From positions 1 through 64,000 of the forward strand of contig NZ_VJXY01000007.1 of assembly GCF_014831675.1 (NCBI RefSeq): DNA of 64,000 bases, in the 5' to 3' direction. The notes below the pieces were generated by a model. That model was not told the origin of the DNA. It saw nothing but the letters and a program-made list of their open reading frames with translations, and ran no database searches. This DNA comes from Komarekiella delphini-convector SJRDD-AB1 (GTDB lineage Bacteria > Cyanobacteriota > Cyanobacteriia > Cyanobacteriales > Nostocaceae). The translations under genes were made by a program, and so were the position numbers. Every line of letters begins with the position of its first letter. Positions within the stretch are counted from its first letter, which is position 1. This document shows, piece by piece, positions 26,841 through 36,502 of the stretch.

Positions 26841-26893
26841 ACGATTATTCTTCGGTTACAAGTAAAGCGTCTGGCTAAGTGATTGTGAATTGT

Positions 26894-28867
26894 TTAAACG
26901 CCTTCCCGTAATTTATCCAACACGCTTCTATCTTCTAATGTCGAAGTATCACCAGATACCTCTTGCCCTGATGCGAGGTTTCGCAACAAGCGCCGCATAA
27001 TCTTACCCGATCGCGTTTTAGGCAAAGCATCGGTAAAGCGAATTTCTCCAGGACGAGCGATCGCCCCAATTTCTTTGACAACGTGCAGCTTAAGCTCTTT
27101 ACTCAGTTCCTCATTTGCCTGATAAGTCCCCTCTAAAGTCACAAAAGCAACTACTTCTTCACCTTTGAGTTCATCCGGCTTACCTACTACCGCCGCTTCT
27201 GCAACTGCTGGATGAGAAACTAAGGCCGATTCTACTTCCATTGTACCAAGACGATGCCCCGATACGTTAAGTACATCATCTACGCGACCCATTACCCAGA
27301 AATAGCCATTTTCATCCTGTCTTGCACCATCACCAGCAAAGTAAGTATAGTTACCATCTTTAGGGGGAATGTGTTCCCAATAGGTGCGGCGGAAGCGTTC
27401 TGGATCGCCGTAGACTGTCCGCATCATCCCCGGCCAAGGATGGCGTACTGCTAAATAACCGCCTTCGTTATTGGGTACAGTATTACCTTCCAAATCTACG
27501 ATATCTGCAAGAATTCCTGGGAAGGGAAGAGTTGCTGAACCGGGTTTGGTAGGAATTGCTCCTGGTAGAGGCGTAATCATAATACCGCCAGTTTCAGTTT
27601 GCCACCAGGTATCGACGATTGGGCAACGTTCACCACCAATTACTTTGTGATACCACATCCAAGCTTCTGGGTTAATTGGTTCACCGACGGTTCCCAGCAA
27701 GCGCAACGAAGACAGATTTCGCGCTTTGGGATGATGTTCGCCCATCTTAATAAATGCCCGAATTGCCGTAGGTGCAGTATAAAAAATATTGACGCCGTAT
27801 TTTTCAATTACATCCCAGAAACAGCCAGGATTAGAAGCACGGGGCGCACCTTCATACATCAACGTTGTTGCACCGTTAGAAAGAGGGCCATAAACAATGT
27901 AGCTGTGTCCAGTAATCCAACCTACATCTGCGGTACACCAATATACATCTGTGTCTTGTAAGTCAAATATCCACTTAGTGGTGATATGGGTATATAAGTT
28001 ATAACCAGCGGTTGTATGCACAACACCCTTTGGTTTACCAGTACTACCGGAAGTGTAAAGGACAAACAGCATATCTTCGCTGTCCATCGGTTCAGCGGGA
28101 CAATGTGCTGATGCGCTTTTTTGCAAATCATGCCACCAATGATCGCGCCCCCCCAACTGCATATAAGTTTCCTGTCCGGTGCGCTTGACAACTAAGACGT
28201 TTTGCACACTGGGAACAGCACCATCAGCTAAGGCTTTGTCTACTTGTTCTTTAAGCGGAACGATCGCATCTTTACGCCAACCACCATCAGCAGTGATAAC
28301 TAGCTTTGCTTGAGCGTCAATTAAACGATCGCGTAAAGCTTCAGCACTAAAACCACCAAATACTACACTGTGGGGTGCGCCAATTCTCGCACAGGCTAAC
28401 ATCGCGATCGCAGCTTCGGGAATCATCGGTATATAAATACCGACGCGATCGCCTTTTTGTACACCCAGTTGCTTGAGCACATTGGCGAACTGGCAAACTT
28501 CCCGGTGTAGTTGGGCATAGGTAAGAGTACGCGAATCTCCTGGTTCCCCTTCCCAAATCAGCGCGGCTTTATTCTTACGCCAGGTTGTGAGGTGTCGATC
28601 AAGACAGTTGTAAGAGATATTAATTTTACCACCAACGAACCACTTAGCAAAAGGCGGTTGCCAGTCTAGAACCGTGTCCCATTTTTGAAACCAGTGCAAC
28701 TCTTTTTCAGCTAATTCTGCCCAGAATTGCTGAGGATCAGCTTTAGCTTGATCGTAGAGACGTTGATAGTCTTCCAGACTTTTGATGTGGGCGTTCTGGG
28801 AAAATTCGCTAGGAGGATGGAATAGGCGCTTCTCTTGTAAGATTGATTCTATAGTTGGTTGAGACAT
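26894..28867 (-). CDS. acs: Acetyl-CoA synthetase (AMP-forming)
   Basis: The 657-residue cytoplasmic enzyme activates acetate with ATP and CoA. Diagnostic segments are all present: [20 protein letters not shown], the P-loop [45 protein letters not shown], and near the end [18 protein letters not shown] with the regulatory lysine. The length is normal for Acs. It is divergent from the gene at 29036. Confidence 0.96.
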   Translation of the reverse strand: MSQPTIESILQEKRLFHPPSEFSQNAHIKSLEDYQRLYDQAKADPQQFWAELAEKELHWFQKWDTVLDWQPPFAKWFVGGKINISYNCLDRHLTTWRKNKAALIWEGEPGDSRTLTYAQLHREVCQFANVLKQLGVQKGDRVGIYIPMIPEAAIAMLACARIGAPHSVVFGGFSAEALRDRLIDAQAKLVITADGGWRKDAIVPLKEQVDKALADGAVPSVQNVLVVKRTGQETYMQLGGRDHWWHDLQKSASAHCPAEPMDSEDMLFVLYTSGSTGKPKGVVHTTAGYNLYTHITTKWIFDLQDTDVYWCTADVGWITGHSYIVYGPLSNGATTLMYEGAPRASNPGCFWDVIEKYGVNIFYTAPTAIRAFIKMGEHHPKARNLSSLRLLGTVGEPINPEAWMWYHKVIGGERCPIVDTWWQTETGGIMITPLPGAIPTKPGSATLPFPGILADIVDLEGNTVPNNEGGYLAVRHPWPGMMRTVYGDPERFRRTYWEHIPPKDGNYTYFAGDGARQDENGYFWVMGRVDDVLNVSGHRLGTMEVESALVSHPAVAEAAVVGKPDELKGEEVVAFVTLEGTYQANEELSKELKLHVVKEIGAIARPGEIRFTDALPKTRSGKIMRRLLRNLASGQEVSGDTSTLEDRSVLDKLREGV

Positions 28868-28960
28868 AGTTATGGCTGCAAACGCTATTGTTACTGAACT
28901 ATATTCTTAACGGAGATTTGTGCGAAAGTGTTTAGAGTTTCGTTAAGCTGGGCGAATGTA

Positions 28961-28985
28961 AAGGCGTTGCATGGCAACATCTCTA
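28961..28985. repeat. Hairpin repeat family A, degenerate copy
   Basis: GCGTTGCATGGCAACATCTCT keeps the central GTTGCATGGCAAC palindrome and right arm of the family seen at 4191 and 61121; the left arm is altered. It lies in the acs/29036 promoter interval. Confidence 0.55.
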
Positions 28986-29035
28986 TTAATAATGTTGCAA
29001 GATGTAAGTAGTCTTGACAAAGAACGCCTGAAACT

Positions 29036-29680
29036 ATGCCACTTACTGTCGAAGCCAGCAGCCTATCTCTTAACGATGTTCATCGTTTTCTTAAACTAGA
29101 AAAGTTTTCTAATGGTTCATTCACAGATTTCTTAAGTCTAGAGCCACTCTCTGAGTTTGAACAGCAGGATCTATTGCGAATTAGAAGCGACTTTGAACGT
29201 TACTTAAGTGCAAGGAAAATTTCTGAGGGTTTAGTAAAATTTTTAACGATAGCGCCACTAATGCGGTTAGCTGGATTTTATGACGTGCCGATTCGGTTGA
29301 CAATGGAAGATAGCATTGCGATCACTGTCGAAGATGAAGACAAAAAAATTACAGGCAGGATGGACATTTTAGCCATCAATAGTCCTCAAACCAATACTGC
29401 ACCACCTTTTTGGGTTCTAGTGATTGAAACAAAAAACAGTGCGATTAATGTGATTGAGGGTTTACCTCAATTACTCACTTATGCTTTTAAGAGTTTAGAG
29501 GAGCAACCATCAGTTTGGGGTTTGGTAACTAATGGGCAGCTTTATCAATTTGTTTATCTAAGGCGTGATCAGCAGCTAACTTATCAAGTAATGACATTAT
29601 TGAACTTAACTGAATCTGAGGGGGCAATAAAGTTATTACAAGTTCTCAAAGCTATCTGCCAGTTACTAAATTTTCAGTAA
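29036..29680 (+). CDS. HsdR N-terminal-like / PD-(D/E)XK nuclease-type protein
   Basis: The 214-residue protein resembles the isolated N-terminal domain of type I restriction R subunits. GRMDILAI followed by FWVLVIETKNS fits the D...ExK nuclease core, and the tail (GLPQLLTYAFKSL, VWGLVTNGQLYQFVYLRR) fits the same fold. There is no helicase motor, so it is not a full HsdR. Cyanobacteria carry many such stand-alone proteins of unknown role. It is followed at 30 bp by a Uma2-type gene, suggesting co-transcription. Confidence 0.75.
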   Translation: MPLTVEASSLSLNDVHRFLKLEKFSNGSFTDFLSLEPLSEFEQQDLLRIRSDFERYLSARKISEGLVKFLTIAPLMRLAGFYDVPIRLTMEDSIAITVEDEDKKITGRMDILAINSPQTNTAPPFWVLVIETKNSAINVIEGLPQLLTYAFKSLEEQPSVWGLVTNGQLYQFVYLRRDQQLTYQVMTLLNLTESEGAIKLLQVLKAICQLLNFQ

Positions 29681-29709
29681 AATGAACGTAAATCATGGGG
29701 CGATCGCTT

Positions 29710-30459
29710 ATGTCTGAACCTGGTATCTTAGAATTTGTCTCTTCTGATACTTCAGAGGACGAAGTTATTTTTCCTCCAGGCGATTTACTCAGCGACGAAC
29801 CTCCCTTGGAAAGTGACCTACACCGTGACCAAATCGATCTCCTAATTCGCATACTTAAATTGTGGTGGCGAGAGCGGCAAGATTTCTATGCTTCCGGCAA
29901 TTTGACAATTTACTATAGTCCCAACCAGAAAAAATCAGAGGATTTTCGAGGCCCAGACTTTTTTTTAGTGTTGGGAACCCAGAAAAAAGACCGTAATAGC
30001 TGGGTAGTATGGCAAGAAAACGGCAAGTATCTAAATCTAATTATAGAAATTTTTTCGAATACAACATCAGCAGTTGATAAAGGCTTAAAAAAACAAATTT
30101 ACCAAGATACCTTCCGCACACCAGATTATTTCTGGTTTGATCCTCTAACAATGGAGTTTCAAGGATTTCATTTAGTAGATGGTAAGTATCAAGAAATTCA
30201 ACCTACTACTGAAGGTAAATTATGGAGTCAGCAGTTAGAACTTTACTTAGGAGTTTATGAAGGTAAACTAAGATTTTTTACTACTGAAAATCAATTGATC
30301 CCATCATCTGAAGAACTAGCTCAACAAGAAAGTTTACGCGCTCAACAAGCGGAAGAACGCGCTCAACAAGCAGAAGAACGCGCTCAACAAGCAGAGCAAG
30401 AAATAGCTCGATTGCGTGAGGTTTTAAGGGCACAGGGCATCGACCAGCAGAATATTTGA
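29710..30459 (+). CDS. Uma2-family (DUF820) protein with C-terminal coiled coil
   Basis: The core resembles Uma2: YYSPNQKKSEDFRGPDFFLV, YLNLIIEIFSNTTS and KKQIYQDTFRTPDYFWFDP, with Asp and Glu of the putative PD-(D/E)XK site. The last 50 residues are a coiled coil of three near-identical RAQQAEE heptads, a common ending in cyanobacterial members. ATGs at 29695 and 29710 are both possible; I chose the second because the product begins MSEPGILEF without the HIP1-encoded prefix. Role unknown. Confidence 0.86.
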   Translation: MSEPGILEFVSSDTSEDEVIFPPGDLLSDEPPLESDLHRDQIDLLIRILKLWWRERQDFYASGNLTIYYSPNQKKSEDFRGPDFFLVLGTQKKDRNSWVVWQENGKYLNLIIEIFSNTTSAVDKGLKKQIYQDTFRTPDYFWFDPLTMEFQGFHLVDGKYQEIQPTTEGKLWSQQLELYLGVYEGKLRFFTTENQLIPSSEELAQQESLRAQQAEERAQQAEERAQQAEQEIARLREVLRAQGIDQQNI

Positions 30460-30549
30460 TGACATCGGGAAATTAACAGAGCCATTTTCCAGTTAAAATT
30501 AGTTGTAAATTTGTGAAAAAAGCGTTATTTTCTGAAGTAGGGCATCTGT

Positions 30550-31239
30550 TTGCAAGCAAAAGAGATTAAGGATAAGCTCAAGTCCCTCATCGAGCAAGCT
30601 TCCTCGATAGATCCTGATTTAGCGAGAAGATTAGATGAAATCAATCGCTGGGTAAAAAATATTAGGCCTGGCAATCTGACTGCTAAACCATTTGTTCTGG
30701 CCTTCCTCTTAGAGGTGATTACAGATTCTACAATTTGGCTGATAATTAAATCCCTACCTTCACCAGAAGAACAAAAAGCAAAATTTGAGCAGATGACGCC
30801 TAATGAGAGATATTGGTACGGTTATCTCTTTCCAAGATGGATTAATGCAAGTGACTCCAAATTTTATATTTGGAAGCAAAAATTAATGTCAGGCGAATTT
30901 AATCGGGTTGATAATGATATCATTAGATCTATAGCTCAAGATGTTGTCCAGCGAGAAGGTAGTTTTTGGCAGCGTTATATTGCCGACCTCTCTATGGCAA
31001 CAGATTTAATTATTAGTAGTCGTAACAATCAGCCGCTCTGCATTCAAGTTACCAGTGTCAGTGAAGAACTCAATCAATACAAGTACCAAGCTTGGCAAAA
31101 TACACTGCGATCGTGGGAAATAGAAAGAGGATTATTCTTAAGTTACAATCCCAAAAATGCTAACTTTGTCAACCAGTTAGTTAACGTAGCACTGTTTAAC
31201 AGTGATTATCTTTCTGGTGGCAAGTATTTAAAATTTTAG
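30550..31239 (+). CDS. Hypothetical protein with possible nuclease-like core
   Basis: The only good start is a TTG at 30550, soon after an in-frame stop. The 229-residue product is not recognised. Residues about 55-70 are hydrophobic (FVLAFLLEVITDSTIWLIIK), possibly a membrane or buried helix. Further on, ATDLIISSRNNQPLCIQVTS resembles the D...(E/Q)xK strand-turn-strand of some PD-(D/E)XK folds, but the match is weak. It is followed after 15 bp by a second unknown gene with a TTG start, which suggests a two-gene unit. Confidence 0.6.
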   Translation: MQAKEIKDKLKSLIEQASSIDPDLARRLDEINRWVKNIRPGNLTAKPFVLAFLLEVITDSTIWLIIKSLPSPEEQKAKFEQMTPNERYWYGYLFPRWINASDSKFYIWKQKLMSGEFNRVDNDIIRSIAQDVVQREGSFWQRYIADLSMATDLIISSRNNQPLCIQVTSVSEELNQYKYQAWQNTLRSWEIERGLFLSYNPKNANFVNQLVNVALFNSDYLSGGKYLKF

Positions 31240-31254
31240 TAATCTTCTCAGGAA

Positions 31255-31752
31255 TTGGACATTCAAGATTTGTGTTATAGCCTACATACTTACTTGCTTA
31301 TTACAGCTTTTATGGGTAATCAACGAGAGACTCACAGCTACGAAAATAAAATAGATAAATTTGCTGAAGCTTTAGAAACAGCCCGACAAATGCAACAAAA
31401 CTGGTTAACTTATGGGCTTGATTTTGTTAATTTTTACGTTGAAGATGTGGATGGAGATTGGCTAGAAACTTGGGGAAACGACGAAATATTAGGCAATTCT
31501 CAATTAGATGTTATTAAAGAATTTTTAGTAAGTGACGATTATGTAGCTGTAAGGATAAGAGAACATTTGGGAGAACGTTCACTGTTTGATTTGGCAGTAA
31601 ATTTAGAAGAGTGTTGCAGAATTACCGAAGTAAATGACAGATTATCTACTGTTAAAAATCTGTTGGCTGATGAAGAAAATAGTGTTAATAACGATATTGA
31701 TTTATTGAATTTAGCAGATAGTCTGCTGGCAAAGTTGACAGAAATTTTGTGA
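31255..31752 (+). CDS. Hypothetical acidic protein paired with the preceding gene
   Basis: The 165-residue protein is rich in Asp and Glu, mostly helical, and unrecognised. The start is a TTG at 31255, directly after an in-frame stop; an ATG at 31312 would remove the conserved-looking LCYSLHTYLLITAF segment. It lies 15 bp from the preceding gene, so translation may be coupled. It could be a small partner or inhibitor of that protein (inference only). Confidence 0.55.
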   Translation: MDIQDLCYSLHTYLLITAFMGNQRETHSYENKIDKFAEALETARQMQQNWLTYGLDFVNFYVEDVDGDWLETWGNDEILGNSQLDVIKEFLVSDDYVAVRIREHLGERSLFDLAVNLEECCRITEVNDRLSTVKNLLADEENSVNNDIDLLNLADSLLAKLTEIL

Positions 31753-32160
31753 AATTGTGCGATTTCTAAATAGCCTTATATCATTTTAAAAATCTTTGTA
31801 ACAGGTGCAGTTGTAATGGCGTACAGATAGCTGTATATTTTTATCCATGTCTTTGTAGCTGGGGTACTCACTGGTGACTCTGAACTCAGTACTGATTAGG
31901 TGTATTGAATACAAAGGTTGCTAAACTGACATTCCAAACCTCGAATGTTCCAAATTCTGGCGATATTTTGTGACTAGGAATGTGCAAACTCCAATAACCA
32001 AGAGTGATGTCTACGACACGCTACGCGAATGCCAACACTTACGCACATTGTGCTTTTGTTGTAGTGGCATTAGAAATCAATGGGTTTTTCCTTATCCCTT
32101 TTGTCCAATGACTGTCAACTTTCGCTAAATTGGAAAAAGGTAAATTAAAGGAAATTTTAA
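31753..32160. other. Spacer before the response regulator gene
   Basis: No gene is seen in these 408 bp. A repeat fragment TCTACGACACGCTACGCG at about 32009-32026 resembles one at 19690 (TCTACGAGACGCTACGC) upstream of marR. The promoter of the response regulator should lie here. Confidence 0.5.
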
Positions 32161-32856
32161 ATGTCAGCACAACTGTTACTGGTAGATGATGAACCAGGAT
32201 TGCGTGAAGCCGTGAAAGACTATTTGCAAGAAAGCGGTTTCAGCGTTCAAGTTGCCAGTAACGCCCGTGAGGGTTGGGACTTGATGCAGCAAAATACACC
32301 TGATTTAGTTATTTCTGATGTCATGATGCCCCAAGTGGATGGCTATCAGTTCCTCAAGCAATTGCGAGAAGACCCCCGATTCCAAGCGCTTCCGGTAGTA
32401 TTCTTGACTGCTAAAGGCATGACAGGCGATCGCATCCAAGGCTATCAAGCTGGTGTTGATGCTTATCTGCCCAAACCCTTTGACCCAGATGAGTTAGTGG
32501 CAATAGTCGAAAACTTACTAACCCGCCGCACCGCCACGCCTCCAGCTACGGGAGAAGAAGTTGAAACTCCTGATATTGCTGAATTGGCTAATCAGATTGC
32601 TCAAATTAAGGCCTTGTTAACTCAAAGAAGTGCAATTTCCCAATCCCCAGCCCCCTTCAAAATTGATTTAACTCCCAGAGAACAAAGTGTTTTAAACTTG
32701 GTAGCCGAAGGGTTAATGAACAAAGAAATCGCTCGTCGCTTAGAAACTAGTGTCCGTAATGTAGAAAAGTATGTGAGCCGTTTGTTTAGTAAAACTGGCA
32801 CTAACAGCCGTACCGAGTTAGTTCGTTTTGCTCTAGAACACGGTCTTGCTAAATAG
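32161..32856 (+). CDS. Response regulator, NarL/LuxR type
   Basis: The 231-residue protein has a receiver domain with acidic pair DDE at 9-11, phosphoacceptor Asp in DLVISDVMMPQVDG and Lys in YLPKPF. A linker and a C-terminal LuxR-type HTH follow (LTPREQSVLNLVAEGLMNKE, then RLETSVRNVEKYVSRLF). The HTH tail resembles the cyanobacterial Rre1/Ycf29 group of stress regulators, but I am not certain of orthology. The sensor kinase is not adjacent. A strong terminator follows at 32939. Confidence 0.92.
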   Translation: MSAQLLLVDDEPGLREAVKDYLQESGFSVQVASNAREGWDLMQQNTPDLVISDVMMPQVDGYQFLKQLREDPRFQALPVVFLTAKGMTGDRIQGYQAGVDAYLPKPFDPDELVAIVENLLTRRTATPPATGEEVETPDIAELANQIAQIKALLTQRSAISQSPAPFKIDLTPREQSVLNLVAEGLMNKEIARRLETSVRNVEKYVSRLFSKTGTNSRTELVRFALEHGLAK

Positions 32857-32938
32857 ATAGCCCGTAAAATTCTCTTTTGATTGTGGCTAAGAGGTAACTG
32901 GCTGCTGATTCATTACCTATTACCAGTAATAAGTATTG

Positions 32939-32970
32939 AAACTCCATCCCACAAGTGGGATGGAGTTTTT
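32939..32970 (+). terminator. Strong rho-independent terminator after the response regulator
   Basis: AAACTCCATCCCA and TGGGATGGAGTTT form a 13-bp stem with a tiny loop followed by T residues, about 80 bp after the response regulator stop. Confidence 0.92.
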
Positions 32971-33549
32971 GGGCATAGGAGATGGGGCAGCTTTCCTCCT
33001 TGCCCACTCTCTTGACAAGTTTCTCACCGTTTTCAATAAAACATAAGTATTCTAACCAAGATGATATTAGCTATATGCTTCAAGTACTTGGCTAACTTTA
33101 CTACTGCCATACAAAATGGCATTATTCAACTTTGTCAAATACTACATTAGGTAAAGACATTAGCTTAGAACATCAGGCATAAATATTATTCAAAATACTT
33201 AATTTTTTCAGATATTTAATTGAATCAGTTACTAGCTGATATTACTTAAAATCTAAGCACAACAATGGTTTGAAGATTCTCTGGGAATATAAATTTAGAA
33301 AAATTGTAACCAACCTTGGAAGCAAGGTATGACTGCATTAGAAGTCACCTAAGTATATTCGTAGTGTAAGGGTTAAAGACTACCGTAGATGCTTCTTTAG
33401 CTTCCCTTTGGGTAAGCTCTAGCTTGTAGCTGCGGGGTTAATTTGTACAAGCCAACTGATGATAAGAGCAAATAGGCAAATAGACAAATTTAACACCAAT
33501 TCAATATTTGATGCTTAATTCACAATTTGCCACTACTCAAACTACACTT
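32971..33549. other. AT-rich spacer without a visible gene
   Basis: About 580 bp of AT-rich DNA between the terminator and the 3' end of a minus-strand gene. I see no coding frame or strong repeat. Confidence 0.55.
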
Positions 33550-33834
33550 TTAAGCTTGTGCATTGTCAGCAGCATTACGCAAGCGCATTAGCTGACGGCG
33601 CATTTGAGGTGAAGCTTTGAACTCAGATACTTCCTGGGCTTTAACAGACGCTTGTAGCGTCTCCAGAAAGTCGTCAGATCCCTCGGTTAAAGCATCAAGT
33701 AGCACCTGTAACAGTTGCTCGCGATCGCCCAATAGACTCTTTTCCTCAATCAACCGAAATTTCAGATGGATCTCGCACTCATAAACACCTACTTCGAGAT
33801 TATTTATTTGGCGTGGTAATGCTTTGGAGTTCAT
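33550..33834 (-). CDS. Small conserved hypothetical protein
   Basis: This 94-residue soluble protein (VYECEIHLKFRLIEEKSLL, then QLLQVLLDALTEGSDDF, then a basic QMRRQLMRLRNAADNA tail) looks like a real cyanobacterial gene: codon use is ordinary and AAGGAAT precedes the ATG. The alternating acidic and basic segments suggest a partner-binding protein. The function is not known to me. A 0.9-kb spacer lies upstream. Confidence 0.72.
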   Translation of the reverse strand: MNSKALPRQINNLEVGVYECEIHLKFRLIEEKSLLGDREQLLQVLLDALTEGSDDFLETLQASVKAQEVSEFKASPQMRRQLMRLRNAADNAQA

Positions 33835-34738
33835 AGTTTTTAGGATTCCTTTATTTGGGGGCTATCAGGGTCAGAAAGTAGATCTCCAGCAAAAATTCTT
33901 TATATTTTTTTTGAATCCAAAGTGTTTGAATTAAGAATTTTTCTTCATCCATCACATTTGTATTCCATTTCACTCTCCTGTGGTTTTTTTTGAAGCTAGA
34001 CTTTCACTGTCTAGATTTGGCTGTGCCTGCGCCAGATGTCGCTCAAGGTAAGCCATAACTATTATTCAGTTTTTAAGATTCCATACAATAAAGTTTCTGT
34101 AAGAAGTTGTTCTGGCTTTTTAAAGGTTTTTACATCAACTTTATCTTTACGTCAATAACAGTTTAAGTTGTTACTAGATTTTTGGTGTTTATACGTAAGT
34201 AAAAACGCTGATTTTTTTCCATTTAATGAGAGCCAGAGGTCGATGTACCACAACTACGTAAAACTACTTGATGTACCTTTTATTCATCAGCAAATTTAGA
34301 AGACGTTAATGAGCAAAGTTATTCAAGATAAACTTTTTTCTGAAGGACAACATATGCATTGCTCAAATTATTCCAGTCGAGTATTTTATCCTACTGTCTT
34401 ATGACCCTAATAAGTATGAAAAGTCTAGCTGTTAAGTTTTGGCAAGAATAGCAGACTGCTAAGACTTGTTTGTGGTTTTTACAAATGAAAACACTCTACC
34501 CAATAATTGTGGTAAGAGAACAATTAGACGACTTTAAATGCTAGTAGTTATCCCCTGCTTCAACCCCTAACAGCAGTCGGAGCAACAAGCAACCCAAGCG
34601 ATATTATGACTTCAGCCCGTTCAATATTCCTTTGGGGAGTTGAGGCTGGGCTTAAAGCTTGTGAGTTGAAGACATTCAAGCTAAGGTATAACGTCTACAA
34701 TGATTTCAGTGTAATTCACCCAAATCTTACACCCTCTT
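33835..34738. other. Long divergent promoter region
   Basis: About 900 bp separate two divergent genes (33550 minus and ndhM plus). No coding frame is convincing. A CTAGAC/GTCTAG hairpin lies near 34002-34021. Promoters for both genes should be here. Confidence 0.5.
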
Positions 34739-35098
34739 ATGGATAACCCGATGCTGCTCAAGTCCACAACCCGTCATATCCGCATTTTTGCGGCTGAAAT
34801 GGATCAAGATGGCGAACTGCTTCCCAGTAATCAAGTTTTAACGTTAGATGTTGACCCAGATAACGAATTCAATTGGAATGAAGATGCACTGCAAAAGATT
34901 TATCGGAAGTTTGATGAACTAGTAGAAGCATCTAGCGGTGCGGACTTGACAGACTATAACTTACGTCGCATTGGGTCAGACTTGGAGCATTATTTGCGAT
35001 CGCTCCTACAACAAGGCGAAGTCAGTTACAATCTCTCTGCACGTGTTACTAACTACAGCATGGGAATCCCCCAAGTTGCAGCTGACGGTAATCAATAA
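34739..35098 (+). CDS. ndhM: NAD(P)H-quinone oxidoreductase subunit M
   Basis: The 119-residue protein contains the NdhM signature: MLLKSTTRHIRIFAAEMDQD, VLTLDVDPDNEFNWNEDALQ, DLTDYNLRRIGSDLEHYLRS and NYSMGIPQV. NdhM is a peripheral subunit specific to the photosynthetic NDH-1 complex, which carries out cyclic electron flow and respiration at the thylakoid. ATGs at 34739 and 34751 are possible; the first gives the MDNPM N-terminus. It is flanked by long spacers and is probably monocistronic. Confidence 0.94.
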   Translation: MDNPMLLKSTTRHIRIFAAEMDQDGELLPSNQVLTLDVDPDNEFNWNEDALQKIYRKFDELVEASSGADLTDYNLRRIGSDLEHYLRSLLQQGEVSYNLSARVTNYSMGIPQVAADGNQ

Positions 35099-36502
35099 AG
35101 TCAAAAGTTCTCAAATTATGAGTTATGAGTTTTGTAACTCTTGACTCATCGGGGTACGGTTCGTCCGTGCCCCAACTAACTCTTAAATGATGATTCTGAA
35201 TAAAACCCTGCTGTATCATAAAACTGCTCAAACAGTATATTTATGATTTTGTCTGTTCTATTTACAACTTGTTAATAGTGGAATCCCATCACAATTTGCC
35301 AAGGTTTTCACCCCTAGAACAGCCAAACCTAACTTTTGTGAGAATGTCCCACGAATCCTAGCATGAAAGTTTAATATTTTAAAGAATTTAGCAGTAGCAA
35401 ATTAAATTTTATAAAATCTCACAATTGAGCTAGTATCACGTTTAACGTCGGCTGTAATGTATTCTTCTCAGTACCAGTGGTTAGAAGTTTGAGTAATGTT
35501 AGCCGGGACATAGACAAGTAAACTTAAACAGAATAGATGATTAATTCATGACATAACTTAAGTTTTTATTCAATGGTAATAAAAATAGCTATGTAATTGC
35601 TGAACTAACAGTATTTAACAACCATGACCTGATTTTAATAGAGCGCCAACCTCACTCAGGCGATCCTAAAAGCCTAATTTTGTAAAAATCTGCTCAATAC
35701 AAACACCTTCAAAAATTCAACACCAAAAATTTAAACAAACAGGTTTTTATCAATTAGAGATTGCTAGTAAATTTATTTAAAATTTAAAGTTGGAAAGAAA
35801 TTACCAGAGATTTTAATATTAAGAGGTATATTTGTATTCCTCAGCCTAATCATTGCCAGAGTCTTAGTTGATGGCAACAATTGCTCTAATACATTACTAC
35901 TACTATGAAATGGAGTAGTAATCTTCAATTTAAAGCCTGAAAACTAGACAAATCGCTTGCTTTAGGTAATCACCAAAATTGCTGATTGTTGAGTACAGAC
36001 CAATAATGTTCTAATTGATTTATTTGTCAACGTAGAAAATACTAAAACTTAGCAAATATTTATTACCAACTATTTAAAATTATTTAGAATCACGATAACT
36101 TTATAGTTTATCTAGCTTAATTCTTAATTAAAGTTCATTGGTGGCTTCCTACTTATAAACTAAATGAATACCAACATTATCTATCTTTTGATGATGAGGT
36201 AATTTAATAAAAGAAAAGAGCATAGCTGAGCTTGGGTTATGTTTTGGTGACAGGCTTAGCGTTAGTTGCTCTGGTGATGCAGAGTCATAGAGCAATAGAG
36301 GCTATGATTGAGGCTGTAGGGTTGACTTAGGAGCGTGTTCTTTGGATAAGTAGGTAAATTAAGTATTAGCACCTGCTGGTATCTGCCAGCTAAAATCATC
36401 ATCCAAAGTTTGGATATGTCAAGTTCAAGAAACATTAGCGGTCTAGGTTGCCGCTGCCAATGCTGTTGAAGAAATTGCCAAGCGCTGATCGGTGCGACAA
36501 CT
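35099..36502. other. 1.4-kb gene-free region before the PP2C gene
   Basis: This AT-rich stretch has no convincing gene on either strand. A short frame at 36232-36330 (TTG start) encodes a 32-residue hydrophobic-then-polar peptide (YVLVTGLALVALVMQSHRA), which might be a membrane micro-protein. The rest may hold a long leader or non-coding RNA for the phosphatase gene; nothing in the sequence proves it. Confidence 0.45.
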
